Below are positions 1 through 8,448 of a stretch of DNA of 64,000 nucleotides, in pieces; position 1 is the stretch's first letter; each line of letters begins with the position of its first letter. Location of the stretch: positions 1 through 64,000 of the forward strand of contig CAIXUZ010000040.1 in NCBI GenBank assembly GCA_903922735.1, in the 5' to 3' direction. A program made the translations under genes and the position numbers. Origin of the DNA: an uncultured Verrucomicrobia subdivision 3 bacterium (GTDB taxonomy: Bacteria; Verrucomicrobiota; Verrucomicrobiia; Limisphaerales; UBA11358). Under the pieces are notes generated by a model. The model was not told the DNA's origin. It made no database searches and saw only the letters and a program-made list of their open reading frames with translations.

Positions 1-543
1 CCCAACAGCGACCAGCACGCCGCTGAACAATATGTCTGCGGCGACATGAACACGTCGATCATCAAGACCGAACTCGGCCGCACCATCATGATCCAGCACG
101 ACGTCGTCAGTCCGCGTCCTTACAGCCGCATCAACGCCTTGTATGGCACCGGCGGAACCTTCTTCGACTATCCCGCGCGCTTGGCCATCAATGAACCAAA
201 GAGTTACGGTCTGAAATCGCCGGGTTCCCATGAGTGGCTCGCCGATGCGGACCTTGCCATCATGCGCCAGAAATTCACCCACCCACTGTGGAAAAAGCTG
301 TCGGAACGAGCCAAGGGAGGCGGCCACGGCGGCATGGATTTTGTGATGAACTGGCGGCTGATGGACTGTCTCCGTCAAGGCATGACTCCCGACAGCGTGG
401 TGTATGACGCAGCGGCGTGGAGCTGCATTCTGGAAACTTCCGTTCGCTCGGTGGCCACGGGCAGCCTACCGGTAAACCTCCCTGACTTTACCCGCGGTCT
501 TTGGAAAACAATGAATCCACTGGGCATTGCCGAGAAAATCTGA
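1..543 (+). CDS. GH109-type glycosidase, C-terminal part (Gfo/Idh/MocA fold)
   Basis: The frame is open from base 1, so this is the C-terminal end of a gene that starts outside the window. GH109 enzymes are NAD-dependent alpha-N-acetylgalactosaminidases built on the Gfo/Idh/MocA fold. The visible part carries the family-typical GGGHGGMDF segment and a C-terminal region ending in LGIAEKI. An internal Met at base 46 is not the start, because convincing coding sequence continues upstream. The stop lies 14 bases before the start of the GH20 gene, which suggests co-transcription with the N-acetylhexosamine genes that follow. A sister Gfo/Idh oxidoreductase without hydrolase activity cannot be excluded. 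Confidence 0.85.
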   Translation, partial: PNSDQHAAEQYVCGDMNTSIIKTELGRTIMIQHDVVSPRPYSRINALYGTGGTFFDYPARLAINEPKSYGLKSPGSHEWLADADLAIMRQKFTHPLWKKLSERAKGGGHGGMDFVMNWRLMDCLRQGMTPDSVVYDAAAWSCILETSVRSVATGSLPVNLPDFTRGLWKTMNPLGIAEKI

Positions 544-556
544 AAATCAAAACATT

Positions 557-2563
557 ATGAAACTAAAACTCATCATTGGGATGGTCACTTTGTCGCTGGC
601 GGCAACCGTGCTGGCGGTCAACGAACCGGCCATCATTCCGCAACCGCAAAACCTGACGCGCCTTGAAGGCGCTTTCAAGCTGGCGGCCGACACGCGGATC
701 TACACCGATTCCGCCTCGGTGGCCACCGGCAAATTTCTGGCTGCGCAGCTGCGCAAATCCACCGGCTGGCGTTTTCGCATCAGCGGGAAGCCTGCGTCGG
801 ATTCCAAAATCACCGACGGCATTTTGCTGACGACCAAAGGTGCCGCCGCCCGCCTCGGCGCGGAAGGCTATGAGTTGGCCGTGAGTTCCAATGCGGTCAT
901 CGTTCGCGCGCTGACGCCGGCGGGTTTGTTTTACGGCGTGCAGACCTTGTTGCAACTGCTGCCGCCGGAAATCTTTTCGCCAGTCGCCTTGAACAATATC
1001 GACTGGCAGATTCCCTGCGTGAAAATCACCGATGCGCCGAGATTTCAATGGCGCGGGCTGATGCTCGACGTGAGCCGCCATTTCTTCACGAAGGACGAGG
1101 TGAAGCAAATGCTCGACGCGATGGCGTTGCACAAACTCAACACGCTCCACTGGCATCTGGTGGACGACAACGGCTGGCGCATTGAGATCAAAAAATATCC
1201 CAAGCTGACGAGCATCGGCGCCTGGCGCGATGGCGTGGGCTTTGGCCTCCCGACGAATTCCACGACGGCCTATGGCCCGGACGGCCGCTACGGCGGATTC
1301 TATACGCAGAAAGACATCCGCGAAGTCGTGGCCTACGCGCAGCAGCTGCACATCACCATCGTCCCGGAAATCGAGATGCCCGGCCATTCGCTGGCGGCGC
1401 TCGCGGCGTATCCCGAATACGGCAGCGGGCCCGGCCCGTTCATCATCCCGCTCAAGGGCGGCATCAATCCCGGCATCTTATCGCCCGCCAAAGAGGGTAC
1501 GTTTGAATTTCTGGAGAATGTGCTGACGGAAGTCTTCGCGCTATTCCCCTCAAAATATATCCATATCGGCGGCGATGAGGTGCCGAAGGGGCCGTGGAAA
1601 AAGGACGAAGCCTGCCAGGCGTTGATGAGGCGCGAAGGATTGAAAACCGAAGAGGAATTGCAGAGCTGGTTCATCCGGCGCATCGAAAAAATCGTCAACG
1701 CCCACCGCAAGACCATCCTGGGCTGGAGCGAAATTTTGGAAGGCGGCCTCGCGCAAAATGCGGCCGTTATGGACTGGATCGGCGGCGGGCGCGAAGCCGC
1801 CAGCCAAGGCCACGATGTGGTGATGACGCCGACCGCGAGCTGCTATTTTGATTATTACCAGTCGCGGAATCGTTCGACGGAGCCGTATTCCATCGGCGGA
1901 TTTTTGCCGCTCCAAAGGGTTTATGCCTTGGAACCCATCCCCGCCGGACTCGCCCCGGACCAGCAGAAGCACATCCTTGGCGCGCAGGGAAATATCTGGA
2001 CGGAATACATTCCCAACCTCAAGCATGTCGAATACATGGCTTTCCCGCGGCTTTCCGCGCTGGCCGAGGTCACCTGGTCGCCGAAAGAAGCGCGCAATTA
2101 TGATAGCTTCCTGCGCCGCCTTAAAACCAACGAACAGCGCCTCGACCAACTGGGTGTGAGCTATCGCCCCTCCGCCTTGGGTGACGGCGTGGCCGAACTG
2201 AAAATCGGAGGATGGAAACCGGAGCAAATCAAAGCCGAACCGGCGGCGATTGAATGGGACGTGACCGCCAAGGTCACCAACGCCGGCAAAGTGAGCGTGA
2301 ATTTCAATCAAACTGCCGGTGCGCAGGGCATTAATGTCGCGTGGGCGGCATTGCTGGAGGACGGCAAGGAAATCAGCCGCGACACGCACGCCGGTTTTTC
2401 GGGTTCCGCTGACGTCCGGCCACGCCGGCCGGATTACGCGTTGAATGTGCCGGTGCCGAAGCCGGGGGCGCAATATACGCTCCGCGCCCAGGTCGTCGGC
2501 AACGGCGGCACAGATTCCCAAGGTGATGTCTGTTGGTTCAGCGTTCCGCCTGCAAAAAAATGA
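557..2563 (+). CDS. Secreted beta-N-acetylhexosaminidase, GH20
   Basis: This enzyme should remove terminal beta-linked GlcNAc or GalNAc from glycans. The chosen start (base 557) gives 668 residues beginning with a clear signal peptide (MKLKLIIGMVTLSLAATVLA); an in-frame ATG at 527 would put ten charged residues before it. A GH20b-like domain precedes the catalytic barrel, which has the MLDVSRHF and HWHLVDDNGWR segments and the catalytic Asp-Glu pair in HIGGDE (about D340/E341). About 110 residues after the barrel look like a beta-sandwich. The stop overlaps the next start as ATGA. Gene order points to periplasmic or surface glycan trimming that feeds the downstream kinases and NagB. Confidence 0.93.
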   Translation: MKLKLIIGMVTLSLAATVLAVNEPAIIPQPQNLTRLEGAFKLAADTRIYTDSASVATGKFLAAQLRKSTGWRFRISGKPASDSKITDGILLTTKGAAARLGAEGYELAVSSNAVIVRALTPAGLFYGVQTLLQLLPPEIFSPVALNNIDWQIPCVKITDAPRFQWRGLMLDVSRHFFTKDEVKQMLDAMALHKLNTLHWHLVDDNGWRIEIKKYPKLTSIGAWRDGVGFGLPTNSTTAYGPDGRYGGFYTQKDIREVVAYAQQLHITIVPEIEMPGHSLAALAAYPEYGSGPGPFIIPLKGGINPGILSPAKEGTFEFLENVLTEVFALFPSKYIHIGGDEVPKGPWKKDEACQALMRREGLKTEEELQSWFIRRIEKIVNAHRKTILGWSEILEGGLAQNAAVMDWIGGGREAASQGHDVVMTPTASCYFDYYQSRNRSTEPYSIGGFLPLQRVYALEPIPAGLAPDQQKHILGAQGNIWTEYIPNLKHVEYMAFPRLSALAEVTWSPKEARNYDSFLRRLKTNEQRLDQLGVSYRPSALGDGVAELKIGGWKPEQIKAEPAAIEWDVTAKVTNAGKVSVNFNQTAGAQGINVAWAALLEDGKEISRDTHAGFSGSADVRPRRPDYALNVPVPKPGAQYTLRAQVVGNGGTDSQGDVCWFSVPPAKK

Positions 2564-3927
2564 ACCTCAAGCTTACTCCGCCGCTGGACCCGGGTTTTCA
2601 ACCTGCCGTCCTCGTCAATCGCAACTACGTTGCCGCCGCTAAAAAATCCGGTGATTTCGTGCCGCTGGTCATCGGACTCGAACGCGAGTGCGGACTGGTT
2701 GCGCGCTTTGAAACCATTGTGCGCGCCGAAGCGGATGCCGAAACGCTGCGCTACGTCGAGCGCAACGTGAAATTCCTGCTGTGGGCATTCGGCGGCTGGA
2801 AGATTTTTGTCGGCGGCCCGAAGGCCATCGGCGGGTTCATCCAAAAGACCTACTCGCCGCGCGGTGCCCGGAAGTTCGACTGCGACCTGATGGGCACGGC
2901 TTACGGAAAAAAATTCCAGGTCGTGGTGACCACACCCGCGAAAGTTCCACGCCTGAAGGAAATGCAGGTTTCCGCCGGCGGCCATCTGAAGGGCGGCCGC
3001 ATCGGTTTTGATTTGGGCGCGAGCGATTACAAGGTTTCCGCCGTCGTCAACGGCGAGGCGGTTTTCACGGAGGAAACACCCTGGGACCCGAAGAGCCAGC
3101 CGAATCCGGAATATCATTACCATCATATCTCCGCCGCGTTGCATCGCGCCGCCGCGCATCTGCCGCGCGTGGACGCCATCGGCGGCAGTTCCGCCGGCGT
3201 GATCGTGGACAATGAAATCCGCGTGGCGTCCCTGCTGCGCGCGATTCCGAAAAAGGATTATCCGAAGGCGGCGGGCATTTTCAAACGCATCCAGAAGGAA
3301 TGGGGCGTGCCGCTGGTCGTGATGAACGACGGCGACGTGACGGCGCTGGCGGGCGCGCTGTCGCTGCGCAAAAAAGGCATGCTCGGTCTCGCGATGGGGT
3401 CGAGCGAAGCCGCCGGGTTCATGGACAAGCAAGGCCGCATCCTCGGCTGGCTGAATGAACTCGCTTTTGCGCCGGTGGATTATAATCCCGCCGCCGCCGC
3501 CGATGAATGGTCCGGTGACCGCGGAGTGGGCGCGCTGTATTTTTCCCAGCAGGCGGTGAGCAAGCTTTTGCCAGCGGCTGGAATTTCCCTGCCCCAGAAC
3601 ATGGGCCAGCCGGAACGGCTCAAGGAAGTCCAGGCGCTGATGGCGAAGGGCGATGCGCGCGCGGCCAGGATTTACGAGACCATTGGCATCTATCTCGGCT
3701 ACACGCTGGCGCACTATGCAGACTTTTATGATTTCAACGACGTGCTGATTCTCGGCCGCGTGACCACCGGCCGGGGCGGGGATATCGTGATCGAAAAAGC
3801 GCGGGCCGTTTTGAAATTGGAATTTCCCGAAATGGCGGCAAAAATCGCCCTGCACGTTCCCGACGAAAAATCGCGACGCGTTGGCCAGGCCGTGGCGGCG
3901 GCGAGTTTGCCGGAAGTAAAAAAATAA
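2560..3927 (+). CDS. ROK-like sugar kinase with N-terminal extension
   Basis: Predicted cytosolic kinase of 455 residues. The ATG overlaps the GH20 stop by four bases, and this start is preferred over an in-frame ATG at 2533 inside that gene. Residues from about 145 onward resemble a ROK/actin-like ATPase fold: IGFDLGASDYK as the first phosphate loop, GGSSAGV, and a NDGDVTALAGA segment like the ROK catalytic region. The usual ROK zinc signature (CxCGxxGC) is absent, and there is an unusual leader of about 145 residues. In this context GlcNAc, GalNAc or GlcN is the likely substrate, but nothing in the sequence fixes it. Confidence 0.7.
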   Translation: MNLKLTPPLDPGFQPAVLVNRNYVAAAKKSGDFVPLVIGLERECGLVARFETIVRAEADAETLRYVERNVKFLLWAFGGWKIFVGGPKAIGGFIQKTYSPRGARKFDCDLMGTAYGKKFQVVVTTPAKVPRLKEMQVSAGGHLKGGRIGFDLGASDYKVSAVVNGEAVFTEETPWDPKSQPNPEYHYHHISAALHRAAAHLPRVDAIGGSSAGVIVDNEIRVASLLRAIPKKDYPKAAGIFKRIQKEWGVPLVVMNDGDVTALAGALSLRKKGMLGLAMGSSEAAGFMDKQGRILGWLNELAFAPVDYNPAAAADEWSGDRGVGALYFSQQAVSKLLPAAGISLPQNMGQPERLKEVQALMAKGDARAARIYETIGIYLGYTLAHYADFYDFNDVLILGRVTTGRGGDIVIEKARAVLKLEFPEMAAKIALHVPDEKSRRVGQAVAAASLPEVKK

Positions 3928-3931
3928 ACTT

Positions 3932-5008
3932 TTGAAAACGACCTCGCTCCATCTGATCATCGGAACCAGCCTGGCTTGGTTTTTGGCAACGCCAGGGGTG
4001 GTCCGGCTGAATGCCCAAACCAAAGCCCCGCCTTCCGCCGGTGTTTCGGAGGTCCGCGTCCAGGCGCTGAAAAATCTTCGCTTCGGCATGTTCGTATGTT
4101 GGTCGTTCAGCACGTTTTCCGGCAAGGAATGGACGCCGGGCGTGACCAACGTTAATCGCTTCGCCGCGAAGGACTGCGACACCGACCAGTGGGCGAAGAC
4201 CGCGAAGGTCGCGGGCATGGGCTACATTCTTTTCCTCACCAAGCATCACGACGGCTTCTGCCTCTGGGATACGAAGACCACCGGCCGCAAAGTCACCAAG
4301 GCGCCGCTGGGGCGTGACGTGCTGGCCGAGTTGAGAAAATCCTGCGACAAGTTTGGAATCAAGCTCGCGCTTTATTTTTCCGAAGGCGAGTGGGCCTGGC
4401 CCGATAAGCCGGGTGGTGGCCGCTATCAGGCCAATGGTGGCTACAACCCCGAAATGAAGAAGGCGCAGCTCAAGGAACTGCTCACGCAATATGGACCGGT
4501 TGAATATATCTGGTTTGACCACGCCGTCGGGGATGGCGGTCTGAGCCACGCGGAAACCTTCGCGTTCTGCAAATCGCTCCAGCCCGACTGCTTCATCGGT
4601 TTCAATCACGGCGATCAAAGCGATGCCGACATCCGCCTTGGCGAAATGGGACGTCCCGGCCCGCTCGCCGATCAAAGCGCCGCCGGCCCCCACATGAAGA
4701 ATCCGGCGGGGAAAAATTATCGCCTCGCCGAGTTCACCTATCCGATTTTGCCCAAGCACGAGGGCGGCGCGATGTGGTTTTACTCGCTTCCACAGCACGA
4801 CCACCTTTGCCTGTCAGCCGAGAAGATTTACGCCGACTACCTCGGCGCGCTGAAACATGGGAATATCTTTTCGCTGGATGTCGGGCCGGATTACAACGGC
4901 CAGCTGCGCGATATTGACGTGAAAACCTTGCGCCAGGCGGGAAGATACATTCGCGGTGAAGACGCGCAGCCGATAGCTGCCAGTCAGCTGGAAACAAAGA
5001 GCAAATAA
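3932..5008 (+). CDS. Secreted alpha-L-fucosidase, GH29
   Basis: Retaining alpha-fucosidase candidate of 358 residues. The start is TTG at 3932, four bases after the kinase stop, which gives a good signal peptide ending near LNAQ. GH29 landmarks follow in order: RFGMFVCWSFSTF, KHHDGFCLWDT and the nucleophile segment EYIWFDHAVG with Asp about 196. The protein is shorter than many GH29 enzymes because it stops soon after the barrel and lacks a C-terminal beta-sandwich. Its position among hexosaminidase genes suggests removal of fucose that shields N-acetylhexosamines on complex glycans. Confidence 0.88.
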   Translation: MKTTSLHLIIGTSLAWFLATPGVVRLNAQTKAPPSAGVSEVRVQALKNLRFGMFVCWSFSTFSGKEWTPGVTNVNRFAAKDCDTDQWAKTAKVAGMGYILFLTKHHDGFCLWDTKTTGRKVTKAPLGRDVLAELRKSCDKFGIKLALYFSEGEWAWPDKPGGGRYQANGGYNPEMKKAQLKELLTQYGPVEYIWFDHAVGDGGLSHAETFAFCKSLQPDCFIGFNHGDQSDADIRLGEMGRPGPLADQSAAGPHMKNPAGKNYRLAEFTYPILPKHEGGAMWFYSLPQHDHLCLSAEKIYADYLGALKHGNIFSLDVGPDYNGQLRDIDVKTLRQAGRYIRGEDAQPIAASQLETKSK

Positions 5009-5010
5009 CG

Positions 5011-5685
5011 ATGTCAACCGCCGCCTTAACACTGCCGCAATTGAAATGCCGCGAACTGACCGCCTTTGACGCGGACCAGCAGGAGGCGGTGCGGGCTGCC
5101 TTCGCGTCGGCGGAAGACTGCGAACTGCGGCAGGCGTGGCGCACGGAACCGGAACCGGATTTTGCCCCGGCGACCGTCCGCGTCGGCTGGCGGGGACATT
5201 CGCTGCTGGTGTTTGCCCAACTGGCGGACGCGGATATTTTCAGCCGCGCCACCGCGCACAACCAGCGGATGTGGGAACTGGGTGACGTGCTGGAATTATT
5301 TTTGCAGCCGGCGGATGCGCCGGGCTACGTGGAATTTCACATCACGCCGAACAATTACCGACTGCAACTGCGTTTTCCCGACACCGCCACCTTGCGGCGC
5401 GCGCAGGCGGAAAAGCGTTTTGAACACTTGCTGCTGCCCGACGGAGTTTTCAGTTCTCGCACCTGGGTGCAGCCGGAGAAAAAAACCTGGCTGGTGCTGG
5501 CAACGGTTCCCGTCCGAGTCGTTGACTTTATGGACCGACCCGAAGCTGGAATGAAGTGGAAGTTTTCATTCAGCCGCTATGATTGCACCCGCGGCCGTCC
5601 GGAACCGATCCACTCATCCACCTCGCCTCACATCAGCCCGGATTTCCACCGGCGAGAGGATTGGGGAACGTTGATTTTTATTTAG
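5011..5685 (+). CDS. CBM9-like / DOMON-like carbohydrate-binding protein
   Basis: A 224-residue protein that resembles family-9 carbohydrate-binding modules: an ATVRVGWRGHSLLVFAQL strand pair, then WELGDVLELFLQP, then VEFHITPNN, and a C-terminal KFSFSRYD strand. It has no recognisable signal peptide, although most such modules are parts of secreted enzymes. It starts two bases after the GH29 stop and runs to just before the deacetylase gene, so it belongs to the same operon. It may act in the cytosol, be exported by another route, or have lost its leader. The function is not fixed beyond sugar-binding fold similarity. Confidence 0.65.
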   Translation: MSTAALTLPQLKCRELTAFDADQQEAVRAAFASAEDCELRQAWRTEPEPDFAPATVRVGWRGHSLLVFAQLADADIFSRATAHNQRMWELGDVLELFLQPADAPGYVEFHITPNNYRLQLRFPDTATLRRAQAEKRFEHLLLPDGVFSSRTWVQPEKKTWLVLATVPVRVVDFMDRPEAGMKWKFSFSRYDCTRGRPEPIHSSTSPHISPDFHRREDWGTLIFI

Positions 5686-5696
5686 AAATGGCATTT

Positions 5697-6554
5697 ATGA
5701 AATTGAAACTACCCACCGCAGAAGTCTTCGTTCCGGACGGCAAGCCGGTTGCCGGGGCGCTCCCGCGCATCACCCATCTCGGCATCGGCGCGCATCAGGA
5801 CGATCTGGAATTCATGGCGTTCCACGGCATACTGGAATGTTTTGCAAATGAGTCGAAATGGTTCGGCGGCGTGACCTGTACCAATGGCGCGGGCAGTTCG
5901 CGCACCGGCGCGTATGAAAAATATTCCGACGCGCAAATGATGGCCGTCCGCCGCACGGAACAGAATAACGCCGCCATCGTTGGCCAATACGGCGTGATGA
6001 TTCAGCTGGATTATCCGAGCAGCGCCATCAAGAGCGCCACGGATCCTTCGCTGAAAAATGACCTAAAGGAAATCCTCGCCGCGACTCGGCCGGAAGTGGT
6101 CTATACGCACAATCTCGCGGACAAGCATGACACCCACATCGGCGTGGTCATCGCGGCGCTGCAGGCGCTGCGGGAACTCCCGCGCGAGCAGCGACCCAAG
6201 CGCGTCATCGGCTGCGAAGTGTGGCGCAATTTGGATTGGCTGAATGACTCGGAAAAAGTTCTGATGGACGTGGGCGGCCGCGACAATCTGGCCGCAGCGC
6301 TGAACGGCGTGTTTGATTCCCAAATCGCCGGCGGGAAGCGCTACGACCTGGCCACGCTGGGCCGGCGCGCGGCGAATGCGACTTTTTTCGAGTCGCATGC
6401 CACGGACCGGTCCAATCAACTGATTTTCGGCATGAATTTGACGCCGCTGGTGGCCGACGAAACGAAAGACATCGTCGCGTTCGCCGCCGGTCACATTGAA
6501 CATTTTGCCGCCGATGTGAAATCAAAACTAAACCAGCGACTCGGCAAAATTTGA
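5697..6554 (+). CDS. PIG-L / LmbE-family N-acetylglucosaminyl deacetylase
   Basis: A 285-residue zinc-dependent deacetylase of the PIG-L family. The N-terminal metal site reads GAHQDD (family pattern PHxDD), and a downstream metal histidine lies in the HDTHIGVV segment. The start at 5697 (MKLKLP) is chosen; an ATG at 5688 adds three residues. The gene sits immediately before nagB, and no nagA-type deacetylase gene is visible. The inferred role is deacetylation of GlcNAc or a phosphorylated or oligomeric form before NagB. PIG-L enzymes deacetylate several GlcNAc-containing molecules, so the exact substrate is open. Confidence 0.88.
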   Translation: MKLKLPTAEVFVPDGKPVAGALPRITHLGIGAHQDDLEFMAFHGILECFANESKWFGGVTCTNGAGSSRTGAYEKYSDAQMMAVRRTEQNNAAIVGQYGVMIQLDYPSSAIKSATDPSLKNDLKEILAATRPEVVYTHNLADKHDTHIGVVIAALQALRELPREQRPKRVIGCEVWRNLDWLNDSEKVLMDVGGRDNLAAALNGVFDSQIAGGKRYDLATLGRRAANATFFESHATDRSNQLIFGMNLTPLVADETKDIVAFAAGHIEHFAADVKSKLNQRLGKI

Positions 6555-6557
6555 TCT

Positions 6558-7328
6558 ATGGAAATCATCATTCAACCCACGGCTGCCCGGGCGACCTGCG
6601 TGGCGGCGCGCCTGCTGGCCGGACTCATCCGTAAAAAACCGTCCGCCGTGCTGGGCATGGCCACCGGCAGCACGCCGCTGGCGCTTTACCGGGAACTGGT
6701 AGCGCTGAAGCTGAACTGGCGCAAAGTGAGAACCTTCAATCTGGATGAATACGTCGGCACATCGCCGGAGCATCCGCAGTCGTATCACCACTTCATGTGG
6801 GAAAATCTGTTTGGCCAGGTCAACATTGATAAGCAGAACGTCCGCATTCCTGACGGGCTGGCGAAGGACATTCCGAAATTTTGCGCCAGCTACGAAAAAC
6901 AGATCCGGGCGGCGGGCGGAATCGATTTGCAAGTGCTCGGCATCGGCACGGACGGCCACATCGGCTTCAATGAGCCGACCTCGTCCCTTGCTTCGCGGAC
7001 GCGCATCAAGACACTGACGCCCCAGACCCGCAAGGATAATGCGCGTTTCTTCGGCAGCGAGGCCGAGGTGCCGCATCACTGCATCACGATGGGCATCGGG
7101 ACAATACTGGACGCGCGGCATTGCGTGCTGCTGGCATTCGGCAGAAACAAGGCCCGCGCCATCGCCGAGGCGGTGGAGGGACCGATCACGTCCATGAATC
7201 CCGCCTCCGCCTTGCAATTTCATCCGAAGACGACGGTGTTTCTCGACGAAGCGGCGGCCGCGGAACTGAGATTGAAGGATTATTACCGCTGGGTTTACGA
7301 CAACAAGCCGGACTGGCAAAAAATCTGA
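6558..7328 (+). CDS. nagB: Glucosamine-6-phosphate deaminase
   Basis: Converts glucosamine-6-phosphate to fructose-6-phosphate and ammonia, the committed step that sends amino sugars into glycolysis. At 256 residues it has the normal bacterial length. Diagnostic segments are MATGSTPLALYREL (phosphate binding), FNLDEYVG (catalytic Asp) and GIGTDGHIGFNEP with the ring-opening His and Glu, plus the late KTTVFLDEAAA stretch. It starts three bases after the deacetylase stop and ends two bases before the NahK-type kinase, so it is part of the same operon. Cytosolic. Confidence 0.95.
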   Translation: MEIIIQPTAARATCVAARLLAGLIRKKPSAVLGMATGSTPLALYRELVALKLNWRKVRTFNLDEYVGTSPEHPQSYHHFMWENLFGQVNIDKQNVRIPDGLAKDIPKFCASYEKQIRAAGGIDLQVLGIGTDGHIGFNEPTSSLASRTRIKTLTPQTRKDNARFFGSEAEVPHHCITMGIGTILDARHCVLLAFGRNKARAIAEAVEGPITSMNPASALQFHPKTTVFLDEAAAAELRLKDYYRWVYDNKPDWQKI

Positions 7329-7329
7329 T

Positions 7330-8415
7330 ATGAATTTGAAACACGATGTCCGGAGCGTGGCGCGGCATTTCCAGATCCACGGCGGGTTCTTGAGCGCCGA
7401 ACCCTATGGCAGCGGCCACATCAACGACACCTACTGTGTCGTGTTCGATCAAGGCGGGGTGCGGGTGCGCTATGTGTTGCAACGCATCAACCACAATATT
7501 TTCAAAAATCCGGTGGCGCTCATGGAGAACATCCAGCGCGTCACAACGCATCTCGGCAAAAAAAGCGCCGGTCATTCCGATCAGAGCCGCCGCGTGCTGA
7601 CGTTGATTCCAACGCGCGACGGGTTGGCCTATCACCGGGATGCGGAGGGCAACATCTGGCGCGCGTATATTTTCATCGAGCAGGCACGGACCTTTGACGC
7701 GGTGGAGTCGGCGGCGCAGGCATACAAAGCGGCGCAGGCATTCGGCCAGTTCCAAAAAATGCTGGCAGATCTGCCGGCGCCGAGGCTGCACGACACCATT
7801 CCTGATTTTCATCACACACCGAAGCGCTATGCCGCGCTGGAACAGGCGATTCAGGCCGATGCCGCAAACCGGGTCAGGCTGGCCCAACCGGAAATCGAAT
7901 TTGCTTTGCGCCATCAGGCAATTTGCCGCGTACTGCTGGACGCTCATCTGCCGGAGCGAGTCACGCACAACGACACCAAGTTCAACAACGTCATGCTGGA
8001 CGACACGACGGGCGAAGGCATATGCGTGATCGATCTGGACACGGTGATGCCCGGCCTGGCGCTTTACGATTTCGGCGACATGGTGCGCACCACGACCAGC
8101 CCGGCGAAGGAGGATGAGCGCGATTTGTCCGAGGTGACGATGCAGTTTCCGATGTTCGAGGCGCTGGCGCGCGGCTATCTAAGTTCGGCGGCGGAATTCC
8201 TGACTCCGGCGGAGAAAAAACTGCTCCCGTTCTCGGGCAAGCTGATCACGTTTGAAATCGGCTTGCGCTTTTTGACCGATTTTCTCGCGGGCGACGTCTA
8301 TTTCAAAGTCCATCGCGACGGTCACAATCTCGACCGCTGCCGGACCCAGTTCAAGCTGGTGGAATCCATCACGCAGCAGGAAGAACAGATGGACAAACTG
8401 GTGGCGTCGCTGTAA
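7330..8415 (+). CDS. nahK: N-acetylhexosamine 1-kinase-like protein (NahK type)
   Basis: A 361-residue kinase of the aminoglycoside phosphotransferase fold whose whole length matches my memory of bifidobacterial NahK. Shared landmarks are EPYGSGHINDTY near the N-terminus, a Brenner-type catalytic loop RVTHNDTKFNNVMLDD, the metal-binding VIDLDTVMPG, and DFGDMVR. NahK phosphorylates the anomeric position of GlcNAc or GalNAc. In bifidobacteria it works with a uridylyltransferase and a UDP-sugar epimerase; an epimerase gene lies downstream here, but no uridylyltransferase is visible. Two kinase types in one operon suggest two routes for released N-acetylhexosamines. Confidence 0.85.
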   Translation: MNLKHDVRSVARHFQIHGGFLSAEPYGSGHINDTYCVVFDQGGVRVRYVLQRINHNIFKNPVALMENIQRVTTHLGKKSAGHSDQSRRVLTLIPTRDGLAYHRDAEGNIWRAYIFIEQARTFDAVESAAQAYKAAQAFGQFQKMLADLPAPRLHDTIPDFHHTPKRYAALEQAIQADAANRVRLAQPEIEFALRHQAICRVLLDAHLPERVTHNDTKFNNVMLDDTTGEGICVIDLDTVMPGLALYDFGDMVRTTTSPAKEDERDLSEVTMQFPMFEALARGYLSSAAEFLTPAEKKLLPFSGKLITFEIGLRFLTDFLAGDVYFKVHRDGHNLDRCRTQFKLVESITQQEEQMDKLVASL

Positions 8416-8448
8416 ATCGGAAAAAGCTGTTTCTCCACAAAATATTTT

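Noticed and set aside
2434..4218. 594-codon minus-strand frame across the ROK-like and GH29 genes
   Set aside because: Antisense to genes with clear family motifs; no motif of its own.
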